The position numbers and the translations under genes were made by a program. DNA of 64,000 nt from Clostridia bacterium. Its GTDB lineage: Bacteria > Bacillota > Clostridia > Christensenellales > CAG-314. Positions 8,559 through 17,403 of the stretch are shown here, one piece after another. Every line of letters starts with the position of its first letter. The stretch's first letter is position 1. Below the pieces are notes generated by a model that was not told the origin of the DNA, searched no databases, and was given only the letters and a program-made list of their open reading frames with translations. Where the stretch lies: positions 1-64,000 of the forward strand of contig JAQVMT010000003.1 of NCBI GenBank assembly GCA_028703495.1. Reading direction: 5' to 3'.

Positions 8559-9931
8559 ACACAATCGAGTTCAAAAAAATAAAGACAGCGCATCTCCCGA
8601 CAAAATGGCAGAGTAAAAATATGATTGAAAGACTTGAGCAGTTTTTGCAAGCAAACTGGGAACAGCGGTCCGTCTTTTATATGGATAATGTTGTTACAAG
8701 TCGGCAACAGTTTATTAATTTCGATGTAAGCGGAGGAATAAAAACCAACAACTATATCGGAACGATTTGTTATGAAGGCGAAACATTAAACATTTTTCCT
8801 AAAGTATATAAGCTTGATGAGGATGATGATGAGACCGATACATGGAACACCGATGACCTTATTCATAATCTTGTCAATTGGTTGAATTATTGCGAAAAGC
8901 TCGAATATCCGTTTATTACGATAGATAGTGCATTATCGAGTACAACCAATCTGTTTGAGTTACTTGTAACTATTTTTGCTCATTATGTAAAGCGTGCATT
9001 AGATATTGCACCGTATCGTTGCTATGAGGATACTGCGGAGGTCGGTCAGTTAGTAAAAGGGAAAATTGATTTTAATCAGTATGTGACAAGGCAAATTCCA
9101 ACGGGTAACTGGCACAAGGTTCCATATGTTTATTCAAATTTTGTCTTTGATAACAAATTGAATCGCATAATTAAAAGTACATGTAAAATGCTCTTTAATG
9201 CGACTACGGAAAAGAGTAGCAAAGAACTATTACGTAATTTACTATTGAGGCTCGGCGATGTTTCAGATGAGAATTGTATGCCGTCAGACTGCGATCGCAT
9301 TCGTTTGAGTAAATTGCATAAGAGATATATTATATTACTTAGTTTGTGCAAAATGTTTCTGTTAAATAGGACAAGTACATATGAAATGGGTTCATCTCAG
9401 TCATATTGCTTTTTATTCCCGGCGGAATTGCTGTTTGAAGGTTTTGTTGGTGGTTTCGTGAAAGAGATGCTTGAGGGTGAAGCAAAGGTTAAATGTCAAG
9501 CAAGCGACCAGTATTTGGCAGACCTTGTTGTAGACGGAGAACTAATCGGACAGGCCTTTAATCTAAAAGAAGATATTCTGATTGAAACTGCTGATGCAGT
9601 AATTGTACTTGATACAAAATATAAAGAAATCGACCATTTTGATAGAATAAAAACAGACTTGAATAGAAAGCTGGGTATAAGCGATGCTGATATGAAACAA
9701 ATGGCGGTTTATGCGGTCAAACGGAACGCTAAAAAGCTATTTCTTCTTTATCCGCTATACCGTCAAGAAGAATTGGAGAGCGTGTCGGTTGTGTACAATA
9801 TCAAATGGGACGAGCAAGATTCACGGAAGACTGTGCCGCTTGAGATACTAAAAATCCCCTTCGTTTTTGATAGCGATGATGGTGTAACGATTGAAAAACT
9901 AAAAAGTGTACTTGAAAAGATAACAGCATAA
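8555..9931 (+). CDS. mcrC: McrC-type nuclease subunit
   Basis: A 458-aa partner of McrB. The N-terminal part holds the McrC-family NIFPKVYK region near residue 85. The C-terminal PD-(D/E)XK nuclease shows an aspartate in VVDGEL near residue 325 and LDTKYKE near 352, whose DTK fits the catalytic D-TxK pattern. The 4-bp overlap with mcrB gives coupled expression. In this operon the complex would cut DNA lacking the methylation made by the two upstream enzymes, unlike the methylation-dependent E. coli McrBC. That polarity is inferred from the LlaJI/BsuMI layout. Confidence 0.88.
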   Translation: MNTIEFKKIKTAHLPTKWQSKNMIERLEQFLQANWEQRSVFYMDNVVTSRQQFINFDVSGGIKTNNYIGTICYEGETLNIFPKVYKLDEDDDETDTWNTDDLIHNLVNWLNYCEKLEYPFITIDSALSSTTNLFELLVTIFAHYVKRALDIAPYRCYEDTAEVGQLVKGKIDFNQYVTRQIPTGNWHKVPYVYSNFVFDNKLNRIIKSTCKMLFNATTEKSSKELLRNLLLRLGDVSDENCMPSDCDRIRLSKLHKRYIILLSLCKMFLLNRTSTYEMGSSQSYCFLFPAELLFEGFVGGFVKEMLEGEAKVKCQASDQYLADLVVDGELIGQAFNLKEDILIETADAVIVLDTKYKEIDHFDRIKTDLNRKLGISDADMKQMAVYAVKRNAKKLFLLYPLYRQEELESVSVVYNIKWDEQDSRKTVPLEILKIPFVFDSDDGVTIEKLKSVLEKITA

Positions 9932-9980
9932 TCAAGCATTTTTTTGAGTGCGATGGTAATATTGCATTTAGGAGGAAAAT

Positions 9981-10862
9981 ATGGCAAAACAAAAGAAAAT
10001 TAAAAGTCCTACGCAAATTGAGTTGATGGAGCCGGTGTATTCTGCTTTGGTAGAACTTGGTGGCTCTGCCACAATCGATGAAATTCGTGAAAAAGTTATT
10101 GATATGCTTCACCTTTCTGAAGAAATTATTGATGAGCCACATATTAATAACCCACAACAGACAGAATTGGAATATCAATTGGCATGGGCACGGACTCGAC
10201 TTAAAAAATATGGCGCAATTACAAACAGCGCACGTGGAATATGGATGATATCGCAGGCTTTTTCTGGCAAAACATCAATATCAAAAGACGAAGTCAACGA
10301 GTACTTGAAAACCTTGAAAATATCAGATGGAAAAATGACGGAAGCCGAAGTGGCTCAAAATGATGACGACCCAACGAATGATAATATCGGCATCCCAGAA
10401 GAATTAGAACCGTGGAAAACAGAACTTGCAGAAACGCTACATAATATGAATCCGTTTGCATTCGAGCGGTTATCTATGCTTCTTTTACGAGAGTGCGGAT
10501 TCTCGCAAGTAACAGTTACCAAAAAGACAGGGGACGGAGGAATCGACGGAACTGGAAAATTACGAATAAATGGAATATTCAGTTTTAATGTTGCATTTCA
10601 ATGCAAAAGATTTGTGGGAAGTGTTTCCGCTGGGGATATTCGGGATTTTCGTGGTTCATTAACTACCGATATCGAAAAAGGAGTGCTTATTACTACGGGT
10701 ACTTTTACAAAAGCCGCACGTGACGAAGCTACGAATGCAGGCAAACAACAAATCGACTTAATAGACGGCGAGGAGTTTATAAATAAGTTAATCGAGTATA
10801 GACTCGGTGTAACTGAAAAAAAGATATTTGAGGTCGACAAAACTTTTTTTGAAAAGGTATAA
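9981..10862 (+). CDS. Mrr-like restriction endonuclease
   Basis: A 293-aa nuclease with an N-terminal winged-helix domain (Mrr_N-like, residues 8-95), an acidic linker and a C-terminal Mrr catalytic domain. The core shows FERLSMLLLRECGF, then GDGGIDG near residue 188 and QCKR near 206, matching the D-QxK nuclease signature. An AGGAGG site precedes the ATG. It lies 49 bp after mcrC, in the position where BsuMI carries a third restriction gene, so it is probably part of the same system. It could instead be an independent type IV enzyme. Confidence 0.87.
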   Translation: MAKQKKIKSPTQIELMEPVYSALVELGGSATIDEIREKVIDMLHLSEEIIDEPHINNPQQTELEYQLAWARTRLKKYGAITNSARGIWMISQAFSGKTSISKDEVNEYLKTLKISDGKMTEAEVAQNDDDPTNDNIGIPEELEPWKTELAETLHNMNPFAFERLSMLLLRECGFSQVTVTKKTGDGGIDGTGKLRINGIFSFNVAFQCKRFVGSVSAGDIRDFRGSLTTDIEKGVLITTGTFTKAARDEATNAGKQQIDLIDGEEFINKLIEYRLGVTEKKIFEVDKTFFEKV

Positions 10863-10904
10863 TTGTTGATATGCGATATAAAAAGCATATCGCAAAGGAT
10901 ATGA

Positions 10905-11297
10905 GTGAAAATGAAGCGAAAAGTTACGGTAGGAAAAATAATAGGAACAGTTATTTGCAGTCTTATTTTTATAGGCGGCATTATTGTAATTGCTCTGAAT
11001 ATTGATGCCGAGACTGCTTTTCCTACCATAGGCGGAATACTGCTTGTTGCTTTCGGCGGAGGTTGTCTACTTAGCATTTGGTTTCCTCTTGACGGGGCAT
11101 CAAAGACAAACGTAAGAATTGAAACAAGCGAGGAACGTGCGGAACGAAAGGCACAGCTAAAGGCTGCGAGAGATATTGCTATTGCGGCGATGCTTGTTGA
11201 TGATGAAATTCGGTCGAGAAAAAAGAAAGATAAAAAAGAAAATGTCTGGGAAGATAATTCCGAAGACAACGATGACGCTGACCCAGATAACTGGTAA
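10905..11297 (+). CDS. Small two-helix membrane protein
   Basis: A 130-aa protein of unknown function. Two hydrophobic segments (about residues 11-31 and 40-60) are followed by a long charged cytoplasmic tail rich in Lys, Glu and Asp. The start may be GTG at 10905 or ATG at 10911, behind AAAGGAT. It follows the R-M genes in the same direction after a 42-bp gap, so it may share their transcript. No family recognised. Confidence 0.7.
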   Translation: MKMKRKVTVGKIIGTVICSLIFIGGIIVIALNIDAETAFPTIGGILLVAFGGGCLLSIWFPLDGASKTNVRIETSEERAERKAQLKAARDIAIAAMLVDDEIRSRKKKDKKENVWEDNSEDNDDADPDNW

Positions 11298-11318
11298 ATA
11301 AAAATAGAGGAGAAGTTT

Positions 11319-11543
11319 ATGACAACTATATCTTATACAATTTCAAAGTCAGGTACTACGGGGGACAGAGGTGTCGCAGTAAAGGGAGAGACTGAATTTA
11401 TTATCAGAGAGCTTCAAAACAGTTGGAAACTAAAAAGTGGCTCTGCTGTGGTTAAAGTGGAGATGGTATACAGTAAGAAGGATTTTACCACTTTTGACTC
11501 CTTAAAAGAAGAATTGAAGAAGCAAGGTTATGAGATAAAGTGA
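11319..11543 (+). CDS. Hypothetical 74-aa soluble protein
   Basis: A GAGGAGAAG ribosome site precedes the ATG. The product has no membrane segment or signal and is a compact alpha/beta-looking protein with a lysine-rich C-terminus. It overlaps the next gene by four bases (GTGA), which argues for real coupled translation. No family recognised. Confidence 0.65.
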   Translation: MTTISYTISKSGTTGDRGVAVKGETEFIIRELQNSWKLKSGSAVVKVEMVYSKKDFTTFDSLKEELKKQGYEIK

Positions 11544-12004
11544 CAGAGGATAATGCAAAACTCATAGAGAAGAAAAAACATGATAAAAAGGTTATGACTT
11601 GGTTTTCGGTCGTAACTGGAGTTAGCGCGGCTGTTTTTCTGACTGTCGGACTTGTTATGGATGTAAATGGTAGTACTTATGCCGATGGAGTTCTTGCATT
11701 TTTTGTGTGTTGTCTTCTCTTTTGTGTTATGGGCATTATTATCATTTTGTTCATATCAAGGGCAATAAAGTATATTGAGCATCCCGAGTTAAAAGTAGCA
11801 AGAGATGAAAAACGTGCTAAATCGAAAGTTGGGTCATATTTTCGTAATGAAAACGGCGACAAAATGGTTTCATACAGTCACGATAGCTTGGTTAAGTCAA
11901 AGGAATATAGGACAAATCCATATACCGATGAGATTGAAGAAGACGATGGCTTGAGTATGGAAGAAATAGACTTTTTCGAGTCAGATATATATGACGATAA
12001 ATAG
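11540..12004 (+). CDS. Hypothetical two-helix membrane protein
   Basis: A 154-aa protein starting at GTG within the stop of the preceding gene. Two strongly hydrophobic segments lie at about residues 20-42 and 50-75, followed by a charged tail with a very acidic end. The architecture resembles the 10905 product (two helices then a charged tail), but the sequences are not obviously related. Function unknown. Confidence 0.68.
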   Translation: MTEDNAKLIEKKKHDKKVMTWFSVVTGVSAAVFLTVGLVMDVNGSTYADGVLAFFVCCLLFCVMGIIIILFISRAIKYIEHPELKVARDEKRAKSKVGSYFRNENGDKMVSYSHDSLVKSKEYRTNPYTDEIEEDDGLSMEEIDFFESDIYDDK

Positions 12005-12013
12005 GAGGGGAAT

Positions 12014-13891
12014 ATGAAAAAGAGTGTAATAATTTTTCTATCGCTAATTATGGTAGTGACATTGTGCATCGGACTGACGGCTTGTGGAAATACGGGCATA
12101 ACAGTCTCGGTTACATTTATGGTTAAAGGTGAACAATATCATACCACCTCTACAGCACAAGGCACAATGCCTACGCTCCCGGCAGACCCCACCAAAGATG
12201 GATATACATTTGATGCGTGGTATTTTGATGATGAGGTATGGGAAAAACCATTGACCGCGCAGTCGTTCCTTGACCTTCCGATAAAAGAGAATATGACCAT
12301 TACGGTCTACGCTCGTTTTACGCAGCAAGGCGATAATCCTGACCCAGGTACCAACCCCGGAACGGAGGAGCCTTCAACTCAAGAATTAACGTTTGATGAG
12401 GCGATAGCGATTTGTAAATCGGACGGACCACTGTATTATCAATTCTCGGCAAGCATTTCAGGTCAAACAGTAGCCAATATGGAAGGCTATGCTTCCAATA
12501 CAGAAGTGATTGCAAAGAATACAGCTCCAGTTGGAGATGAACCGGATTTCTTTTATTATTGTGATGCGGCTACCGGAAAAATCTATGAGGTTGACAAAAT
12601 CAACCAAAGGCTAATACAAAGCAGCGATCGCTTTTCTCAAATTGGTTTGCCGATAATAACGGGAGAGGGGACGGCAAGTACCGTATCCTATGATTCGAAA
12701 ATATACGAGACTATGGATTTTGAGGTCGCAACCGATGTTTCTGTTCGTTTTTTGAAAGAGGATAATAAAGTTAAGTATATATTTTTAATAAAAAGCCCTG
12801 ATACGATAGTATATTCGAATATCGTTATTGCGAGTAGTCTCCCGACGACAAGCGAACTGTATGGCGTAGGTGATTATGAGAAAATCGATTGGCTTGCGAT
12901 TCAACAAAAAACCAATGCTATGTCTCCCGCTTTGACGATGGGGAACACTTATCATTTCAAACCGGTCGAACCATCCTCGCTTGTAGTAGGAAATATCATA
13001 CTCGTTAGCAGGGTAATTGATTCGCAATTAGTCCAACTTATCTCACGAATTGTCGAAATAATGGGGAGCGGAGCAACGCTGTCGTTCGTGCTGAAAGCCG
13101 ATGCCAATGCCCTTGCGGACAGTGAATCATACTCCGCTGACAAGGTTTTAGGTATACTGGTTGAGTCCGAGAATGGTTCTTCGGGGACACCTGGCGGAAG
13201 TGGTAGCACAGGGCAGAATCCAGCCGATGAGAATCAAGAATTATTTATTGCGAAAGAAACAGCCCATGAGGATTTGGATACTTATGCACAAGAAAAAAAG
13301 GAAAGAGTATCTACCGACTATCAATTGGACATTGATGGCGAAGTACGAACAGCAAAATCTACAATTGCGGTTGAGCTATCTATTGAGGGCATAGATGCGG
13401 AGCTTGCTCGTTCGAAATATAGGATTGATATTATTGTTTTGAATGATGGTCACGCAAAGCGGGTGCAAACCATCACTACCGAATGCGATACACAAATTAG
13501 TTATTATCAAGGGGAGGTGTCTCGTTATATTGGAGATATGTATACCGGGATCGAGACGGAGTACAATCAAGAGTTATCAGCTTTAAACACCGAATCGCAA
13601 CAAGCCTCCATAGAATACGATAAGCAAATAAAAGCGGCCAAAACCCAATATGGCAATCCTCTGCCTGAATCGATTCTGATGCAGATACAGACTACCTATA
13701 ATAATAAGGTCAATTCGATAACATCACGCAGGAATGAACTGAACCGCCTATGGAATAACAGGTTGGCCGCAGAGTCTGCAAACGATGAGGTTGCAACCTG
13801 GACGGCAACAAAGACAACAAGGATAAACGAGGAAAACTCTGCATATAACACAGAAAAGCAACGAATCCAAAACTTGATAAATGCGCTTTGA
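12014..13891 (+). CDS. Lipoprotein with an InlB-type B repeat
   Basis: A 625-aa secreted lipoprotein. The signal peptide ends in the lipobox LTAC (Cys near residue 24), so the mature protein is anchored by a lipid. Residues 30-105 match the Listeria-Bacteroides (Flg_new/InlB B) repeat, with the typical GYTFDAWY motif. A Pro/Gly/Thr-rich linker follows, then a globular middle. The last 170 residues are rich in Gln, Glu and Asn and look coiled-coil. GGAGGGGAAT gives a strong start. It closes the gene string after the R-M system; binding partner unknown. Confidence 0.8.
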   Translation: MKKSVIIFLSLIMVVTLCIGLTACGNTGITVSVTFMVKGEQYHTTSTAQGTMPTLPADPTKDGYTFDAWYFDDEVWEKPLTAQSFLDLPIKENMTITVYARFTQQGDNPDPGTNPGTEEPSTQELTFDEAIAICKSDGPLYYQFSASISGQTVANMEGYASNTEVIAKNTAPVGDEPDFFYYCDAATGKIYEVDKINQRLIQSSDRFSQIGLPIITGEGTASTVSYDSKIYETMDFEVATDVSVRFLKEDNKVKYIFLIKSPDTIVYSNIVIASSLPTTSELYGVGDYEKIDWLAIQQKTNAMSPALTMGNTYHFKPVEPSSLVVGNIILVSRVIDSQLVQLISRIVEIMGSGATLSFVLKADANALADSESYSADKVLGILVESENGSSGTPGGSGSTGQNPADENQELFIAKETAHEDLDTYAQEKKERVSTDYQLDIDGEVRTAKSTIAVELSIEGIDAELARSKYRIDIIVLNDGHAKRVQTITTECDTQISYYQGEVSRYIGDMYTGIETEYNQELSALNTESQQASIEYDKQIKAAKTQYGNPLPESILMQIQTTYNNKVNSITSRRNELNRLWNNRLAAESANDEVATWTATKTTRINEENSAYNTEKQRIQNLINAL

Positions 13892-13983
13892 TTTCCTTAT
13901 AATTATCATGGAGGAATAAAAATTGGCAAACGCAAGAGAAATTTGATTCTAAGAAAAAGCAACTGCTCGGCTTCTAATAAGGG

Positions 13984-14026
13984 AAAAAGAGGTTTGTACT
14001 ACATTTTAGTACAGACCTCTTTTTTT
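13984..14026. terminator. Bidirectional terminator between convergent gene groups
   Basis: AAAAAGAGGTTTGTACT pairs almost fully with AGTACAGACCTCTTTTT around ACATTTT. A-run and T-run flanks let it stop transcripts from both the lipoprotein gene and the minus-strand repressor operon. Its core TGTACTAAAATGTAGTAC (minus strand) recurs at 29361. Confidence 0.8.
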
Positions 14027-14034
14027 AACTCAAT

Positions 14035-14304
14035 CTATTTTCTTTCAACGAACCATCGTCCAAGATTATTCCCGGTTATGTCGGGGTTTCGCTCAAAGAA
14101 CAAGTATTTTTCTTGCCCGCCTACCATTATGGTGTATCGGTCGCCTTGCCCGCCGGCACGAACAGCTGGAGCTTGTCGAACTTTCAATACGCGGTCTATA
14201 TCAAACTCTCTTCCGTCCTCCCATATTAGCACACGGGGGAATAAAGTCCCGTCAGAACGAAAGTCAGCTTTAACAGACACATATACTTTAATCGGATTCG
14301 TCAT
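14035..14304 (-). CDS. Small protein of the ImmA/repressor operon
   Basis: An 89-aa protein, last gene of the three-gene minus-strand operon, overlapping the ImmA gene by 17 bp. It has no membrane segment and reads as a small beta-rich domain. It lies immediately before the shared terminator. I do not recognise the family. Its conserved-looking place beside an ImmA/XRE pair and a Y-family polymerase suggests a role in the same damage-inducible module (inference). Confidence 0.68.
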   Translation of the reverse strand: MTNPIKVYVSVKADFRSDGTLFPRVLIWEDGREFDIDRVLKVRQAPAVRAGGQGDRYTIMVGGQEKYLFFERNPDITGNNLGRWFVERK

Positions 14305-14842
14305 CTTTCGGCACCTCTATACTGCGGAGAAAATTGCTGTTTGCCATAAGTGGTGGATCTATAAGTTTATAGCCTTTCCTTTTCATAACTCGGAATTTGA
14401 AATCGAGAAGCTCTGCCGGAACGCATAAAATCGAAGCTGCGCCGAAGAAAGAAACATCCTGATTTAGCGTTTCAAACACATCATTGTCATCAAGTAGGAG
14501 TTCTGCTGCAAAAAGGTTAGCCTCGTATTCCATATGCGAGGTTTCGTCAAATAAAGAAAACTCGTGGAACGCATGTAGTCCGGTAGAACGTCGGTGCATA
14601 ACAGCGTGTCCCAACTCATGTGCAAGAATAATCTTTTGGATTATTAATGGTAAATCTCTGTTGAGAGTAATGGTTCTTATACGACAGTTTTCCATAAAGA
14701 AACCTTTGCAAGCATCAGGAGCATTACCCATAGAAGTATATAAGACAATGACGCCCATTGCTTTACTGAGAGCAAATGGGTCGGATTCGTCGTAATGCTT
14801 TTTTACAGCGGCAACAGTTTTGCTGATTTGGTCGATATACAT
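14288..14842 (-). CDS. ImmA/IrrE-family metallopeptidase
   Basis: A 184-aa zinc peptidase with HELGHAVMH at residues 75-83, the HExxH zinc and catalytic motif of the ImmA/IrrE family. Such proteins cleave or inactivate a partner XRE repressor to relieve repression. A ribosome site AAAAAGGAGG precedes the start. The partner repressor is encoded just upstream on the same strand, so this is probably the anti-repressor protease of the 15326 repressor. Confidence 0.87.
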   Translation of the reverse strand: MYIDQISKTVAAVKKHYDESDPFALSKAMGVIVLYTSMGNAPDACKGFFMENCRIRTITLNRDLPLIIQKIILAHELGHAVMHRRSTGLHAFHEFSLFDETSHMEYEANLFAAELLLDDNDVFETLNQDVSFFGAASILCVPAELLDFKFRVMKRKGYKLIDPPLMANSNFLRSIEVPKDDESD

Positions 14843-14897
14843 TTAGATAACCTCCTTTTTAAAGTTAAATAATGCGAGGGGATACCTTAAAACGAGA

Positions 14898-15326
14898 TTA
14901 TTTCTTTCGTCCGAATTTCTCTTTTGCAGCTTCTTTTGAGGCAATATACGCTTTCATTATGGCTTCAAAGAACTCGTCTTTTTGGTCTTGCGACAGTTCG
15001 CCTCCAGCGAAGAGGGCGGCATTGTCTTGTAAAAGCGTATTAACGTCTTTAGCACCCTTTGAACCATATCTTGAACGGGCATCTTCTATAAAACCGTCCT
15101 TTCCGATATCTTCCATAGGGTTCTCACAATTGTCGTCAGAAAGGTACTTTACGGAAACCTTTAATGCTTTTGCCAAATTAAGCATTGTTGATTGGCGAGG
15201 GAACTTATCGCCTCTCTCATAGGAAAGAATTGTACGGAGGCTAACTCCTGCCGCTTTACCGAGTCCCGATTGGGAGAATCCCAATTCGGCTCTTGCAGTT
15301 TTTACCTTATCAGAAAAGGTCATCAT
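14898..15326 (-). CDS. XRE-family repressor with HTH domain
   Basis: A 142-aa DNA-binding protein. Residues 5-62 form a classic Cro/CI helix-turn-helix (GFSQSGLGKAAGVSLRTILS). The C-terminal half is probably the dimerisation and ImmA-sensitive part. It is first in the minus-strand operon and faces the divergent polymerase gene across a 207-bp region full of AAGTTC repeats. It likely represses both directions. A consensus promoter drives it. Confidence 0.87.
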   Translation of the reverse strand: MMTFSDKVKTARAELGFSQSGLGKAAGVSLRTILSYERGDKFPRQSTMLNLAKALKVSVKYLSDDNCENPMEDIGKDGFIEDARSRYGSKGAKDVNTLLQDNAALFAGGELSQDQKDEFFEAIMKAYIASKEAAKEKFGRKK

Positions 15327-15389
15327 GACTTATCATACTCCTTTAAAAATGCTTTTTATGAAAAAGTTCCATAAAGTTCATATTTTTGT

Positions 15390-15418
15390 TTGACAATAGT
15401 TCTATAAAGTGCTATTCT
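15390..15418 (+). promoter_or_regulatory. Promoter toward the Y-family polymerase gene
   Basis: TTGACA (15390-15395) and TATTCT (15413-15418) with a 17-bp spacer that contains one AGTTC operator half-site. It lies about 115 bp upstream of the polymerase start. Confidence 0.6.
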
Positions 15419-15450
15419 CTTGATGCGAACAAATGCGAACTTACGCACTT

Positions 15451-15479
15451 ATTATAGCAGTGAATTATGAACTTGTCAA
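15451..15479 (-). promoter_or_regulatory. Consensus promoter of the repressor/ImmA operon
   Basis: On the minus strand TTGACA (15479-15474) and TATAAT (15456-15451) are spaced by exactly 17 bp, a perfect sigma-A promoter. Operator repeats lie on both sides. Confidence 0.85.
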
Positions 15480-15533
15480 TCAAAAGTTCGCAAAAGTTCG
15501 CAAAAGTTCAATATTTTTTGTGATGGTGCTAAA

Positions 15534-16778
15534 ATGGAGAGCTGTAGAGCAATATTGCATAGCGATTTGAATTCTTTTTATGCTTCCGTAGAGACTATGT
15601 TGAATCCAAGTCTGCGCGGGAAGGCTGTAGCCGTTTGTGGCTGCACAGAGGATAGACATGGTATAGTACTTGCTAAATCTGACAAAGCAAAGAAAGCCGG
15701 AGTCAAAACCGGGATGGTTAATTGGGAAGCTCAAAGATTATGCAAGGATTTGATTATTGTTCCACCGCAGTATGACCAATACCTCAAGTACTCCAAGTTG
15801 ACGAGAAGTATTTATGAACGATATACCGATGAGGTAGAAGGCTTCGGTATGGATGAGTGTTGGCTTGATGTTACTCACAGTCAAAGAGCATTTGGCAGCC
15901 CGATGACTATGGCGGAAGAAATCCGACAAAGTGTGAAGGAAGAGTTAGGCTTGACAGTCAGTATAGGAGTATCTTTTAATAAGATATTTGCCAAACTCGG
16001 TTCCGACATGAAAAAACCCGATGCGATTACAGAAATAACAGCGAATGATTTTCGAGATAAAGTATGGAGTTTGAGTGCTTCGGAGATGGTTTATTGTGGT
16101 CCTGCCACGACCAAAAAACTCGCACGATATGGAATCAGAACAATAGGAGAAGTTGCAAATACAGACCCAGCATTCTTACAACGGTTGCTTGGTGTAAACG
16201 GAGTAGCGCTTTGGACTTATGCAAATGGGACCGATAAATCACGGGTGATGAGGAAGGATTTTGTTTCACCGATTAAATCCATAGGACACGGCATCACATG
16301 TGTATCAGATCTTGAAAATGAAATGGAGGTAGCAAAAGTTATTCTTGCATTGAGTCAAGATATAGGACATCGACTTCGAGTCCACGAACTCTGTGCAAAG
16401 ACAGTACAAGTGGCTGTGAGAGGTAATGACCTGTTTGGTTCACAGTTTCAATGCAAGCTGCCTATGCGTACGCAAGTATCATCAGATATTGCAAAGGTCG
16501 CATTAAGAGCTTTCCAAGAAAACTATAAATGGAACACAAAGGTCAGAGCTGTTACTGTAAGAGCGGTAGAACTTGTACCGAAGGACTCAACAGAGCAGCT
16601 GACAGTCTTTTCCGATTGTGCAGCACGGGATAAAATGACAAGATTGGAAGAGACCATTGACAAAATAAGAGAGCGATACGGAAAAAACCCGATAACGCAT
16701 GCGGCATTGCTCGGTGATATTAAAATGCCTACAGACGGGAGGGAGAAAGTCAAAATGCCTGGGTTAATGTATCATTAA
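15534..16778 (+). CDS. Y-family translesion DNA polymerase (DinB/UmuC type)
   Basis: A 414-aa error-prone polymerase. The palm has HSDLNSFYASVE at residues 9-20 with the first catalytic Asp. MDECWLDVT near residue 102 corresponds to the SIDE(A/C)FLD motif. Finger, thumb and little-finger regions follow. QLTVF near residue 360 resembles the beta-clamp-binding QLxLF motif. Length is normal. Divergent from the XRE/ImmA operon and under the shared operator array, it is probably induced after DNA damage through ImmA action on the repressor (inference). Confidence 0.9.
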   Translation: MESCRAILHSDLNSFYASVETMLNPSLRGKAVAVCGCTEDRHGIVLAKSDKAKKAGVKTGMVNWEAQRLCKDLIIVPPQYDQYLKYSKLTRSIYERYTDEVEGFGMDECWLDVTHSQRAFGSPMTMAEEIRQSVKEELGLTVSIGVSFNKIFAKLGSDMKKPDAITEITANDFRDKVWSLSASEMVYCGPATTKKLARYGIRTIGEVANTDPAFLQRLLGVNGVALWTYANGTDKSRVMRKDFVSPIKSIGHGITCVSDLENEMEVAKVILALSQDIGHRLRVHELCAKTVQVAVRGNDLFGSQFQCKLPMRTQVSSDIAKVALRAFQENYKWNTKVRAVTVRAVELVPKDSTEQLTVFSDCAARDKMTRLEETIDKIRERYGKNPITHAALLGDIKMPTDGREKVKMPGLMYH

Positions 16779-16816
16779 AAAAACTAAAATATTTTTACTT
16801 TTTCTATAAAAAAGCC

Positions 16817-16845
16817 TTGACAACTGAAATTCTATAGGTTATAAT
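16817..16845 (+). promoter_or_regulatory. Consensus promoter of the second XRE/ImmA pair
   Basis: TTGACA (16817-16822), 17-bp spacer, TATAAT (16840-16845). A TTAGC-N6-GCTAA palindrome at 16858-16873, at the expected transcription start, is a likely operator for the 17018 regulator. The rest of 16874-17004 shows no gene. Confidence 0.83.
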
Positions 16846-17017
16846 ATTGTCAACAAGTTAGCAAACACGCTAATGTGTAAACGAAAAACTTGTATGAATA
16901 AAAGTCACCCAAGTGAAAGTAGAATGCCCAAAGAATAAATGCAAATAATAATGATATGATTATCGAAAAGAAAAGCAAAATGAAAGCAGGGCGAAATTAA
17001 AAGAAAAGGTGAATATA

Positions 17018-17395
17018 ATGGAAACGAATCAGTACACAAATTTTGGAGACTTCTTGCAAAAGAAGCGTGAAGAGAAAACGATTACTCTTCGTAAGATGGC
17101 AGAGATCTTGGGATTTTCACCCGCATTTATGAGTGATGTGGAGAAAGGCAGAAGAAATCCTCCCGAAATGGAAAAGCTGGAGCAGATATCAAGGACACTC
17201 TGCTTAACCGAAGAAGAAAAAGCGGTGATGCTTGACCTTGCGGGAAAAATGAGGAATTCAGTTGCACCGGACCTTCCTACTTACATTATGGAAAGGGACT
17301 ATGTTTCGGCTGCATTAAGAACTGCCCGCGACTTAGATGCTGGTGAAGAGGAATGGAAGAAGTTTGTGGAAGAACTAAAAAATAGGAAGAGGTAA
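17018..17395 (+). CDS. XRE-family transcriptional regulator
   Basis: A 125-aa protein with an HTH at about residues 5-60 (GFSPAFMSDVEKGRR is the recognition region). The ATG at 17018 is chosen because AAAGGTGA lies six bases upstream, whereas the GTG at 17009 is inside that site. The next gene is an ImmA-like peptidase, so this is a second repressor/anti-repressor pair. Its position at the left of the replication module suits a prophage lysogeny switch. Confidence 0.85.
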   Translation: METNQYTNFGDFLQKKREEKTITLRKMAEILGFSPAFMSDVEKGRRNPPEMEKLEQISRTLCLTEEEKAVMLDLAGKMRNSVAPDLPTYIMERDYVSAALRTARDLDAGEEEWKKFVEELKNRKR

Positions 17396-17403
17396 TCTTA
17401 TTA

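Larger units (their letters stand above)
15364..15511. promoter_or_regulatory. Operator array of AAGTTC/GAACTT motifs with 10-bp spacing
   Basis: Three clusters of the hexamer occur with exact 10-bp steps: AAGTTC at 15364 and 15374, GCGAAC at 15425 and 15435 (opposite strand), and AAGTTC at about 15484, 15494 and 15504. They surround both divergent promoters, so a protein bound on one helical face would control both the repressor operon and the polymerase. Confidence 0.7.

Noticed and set aside
13943-14428. 161-aa plus-strand ORF
   Set aside because: It lies opposite the well-supported ImmA operon and crosses the bidirectional terminator.
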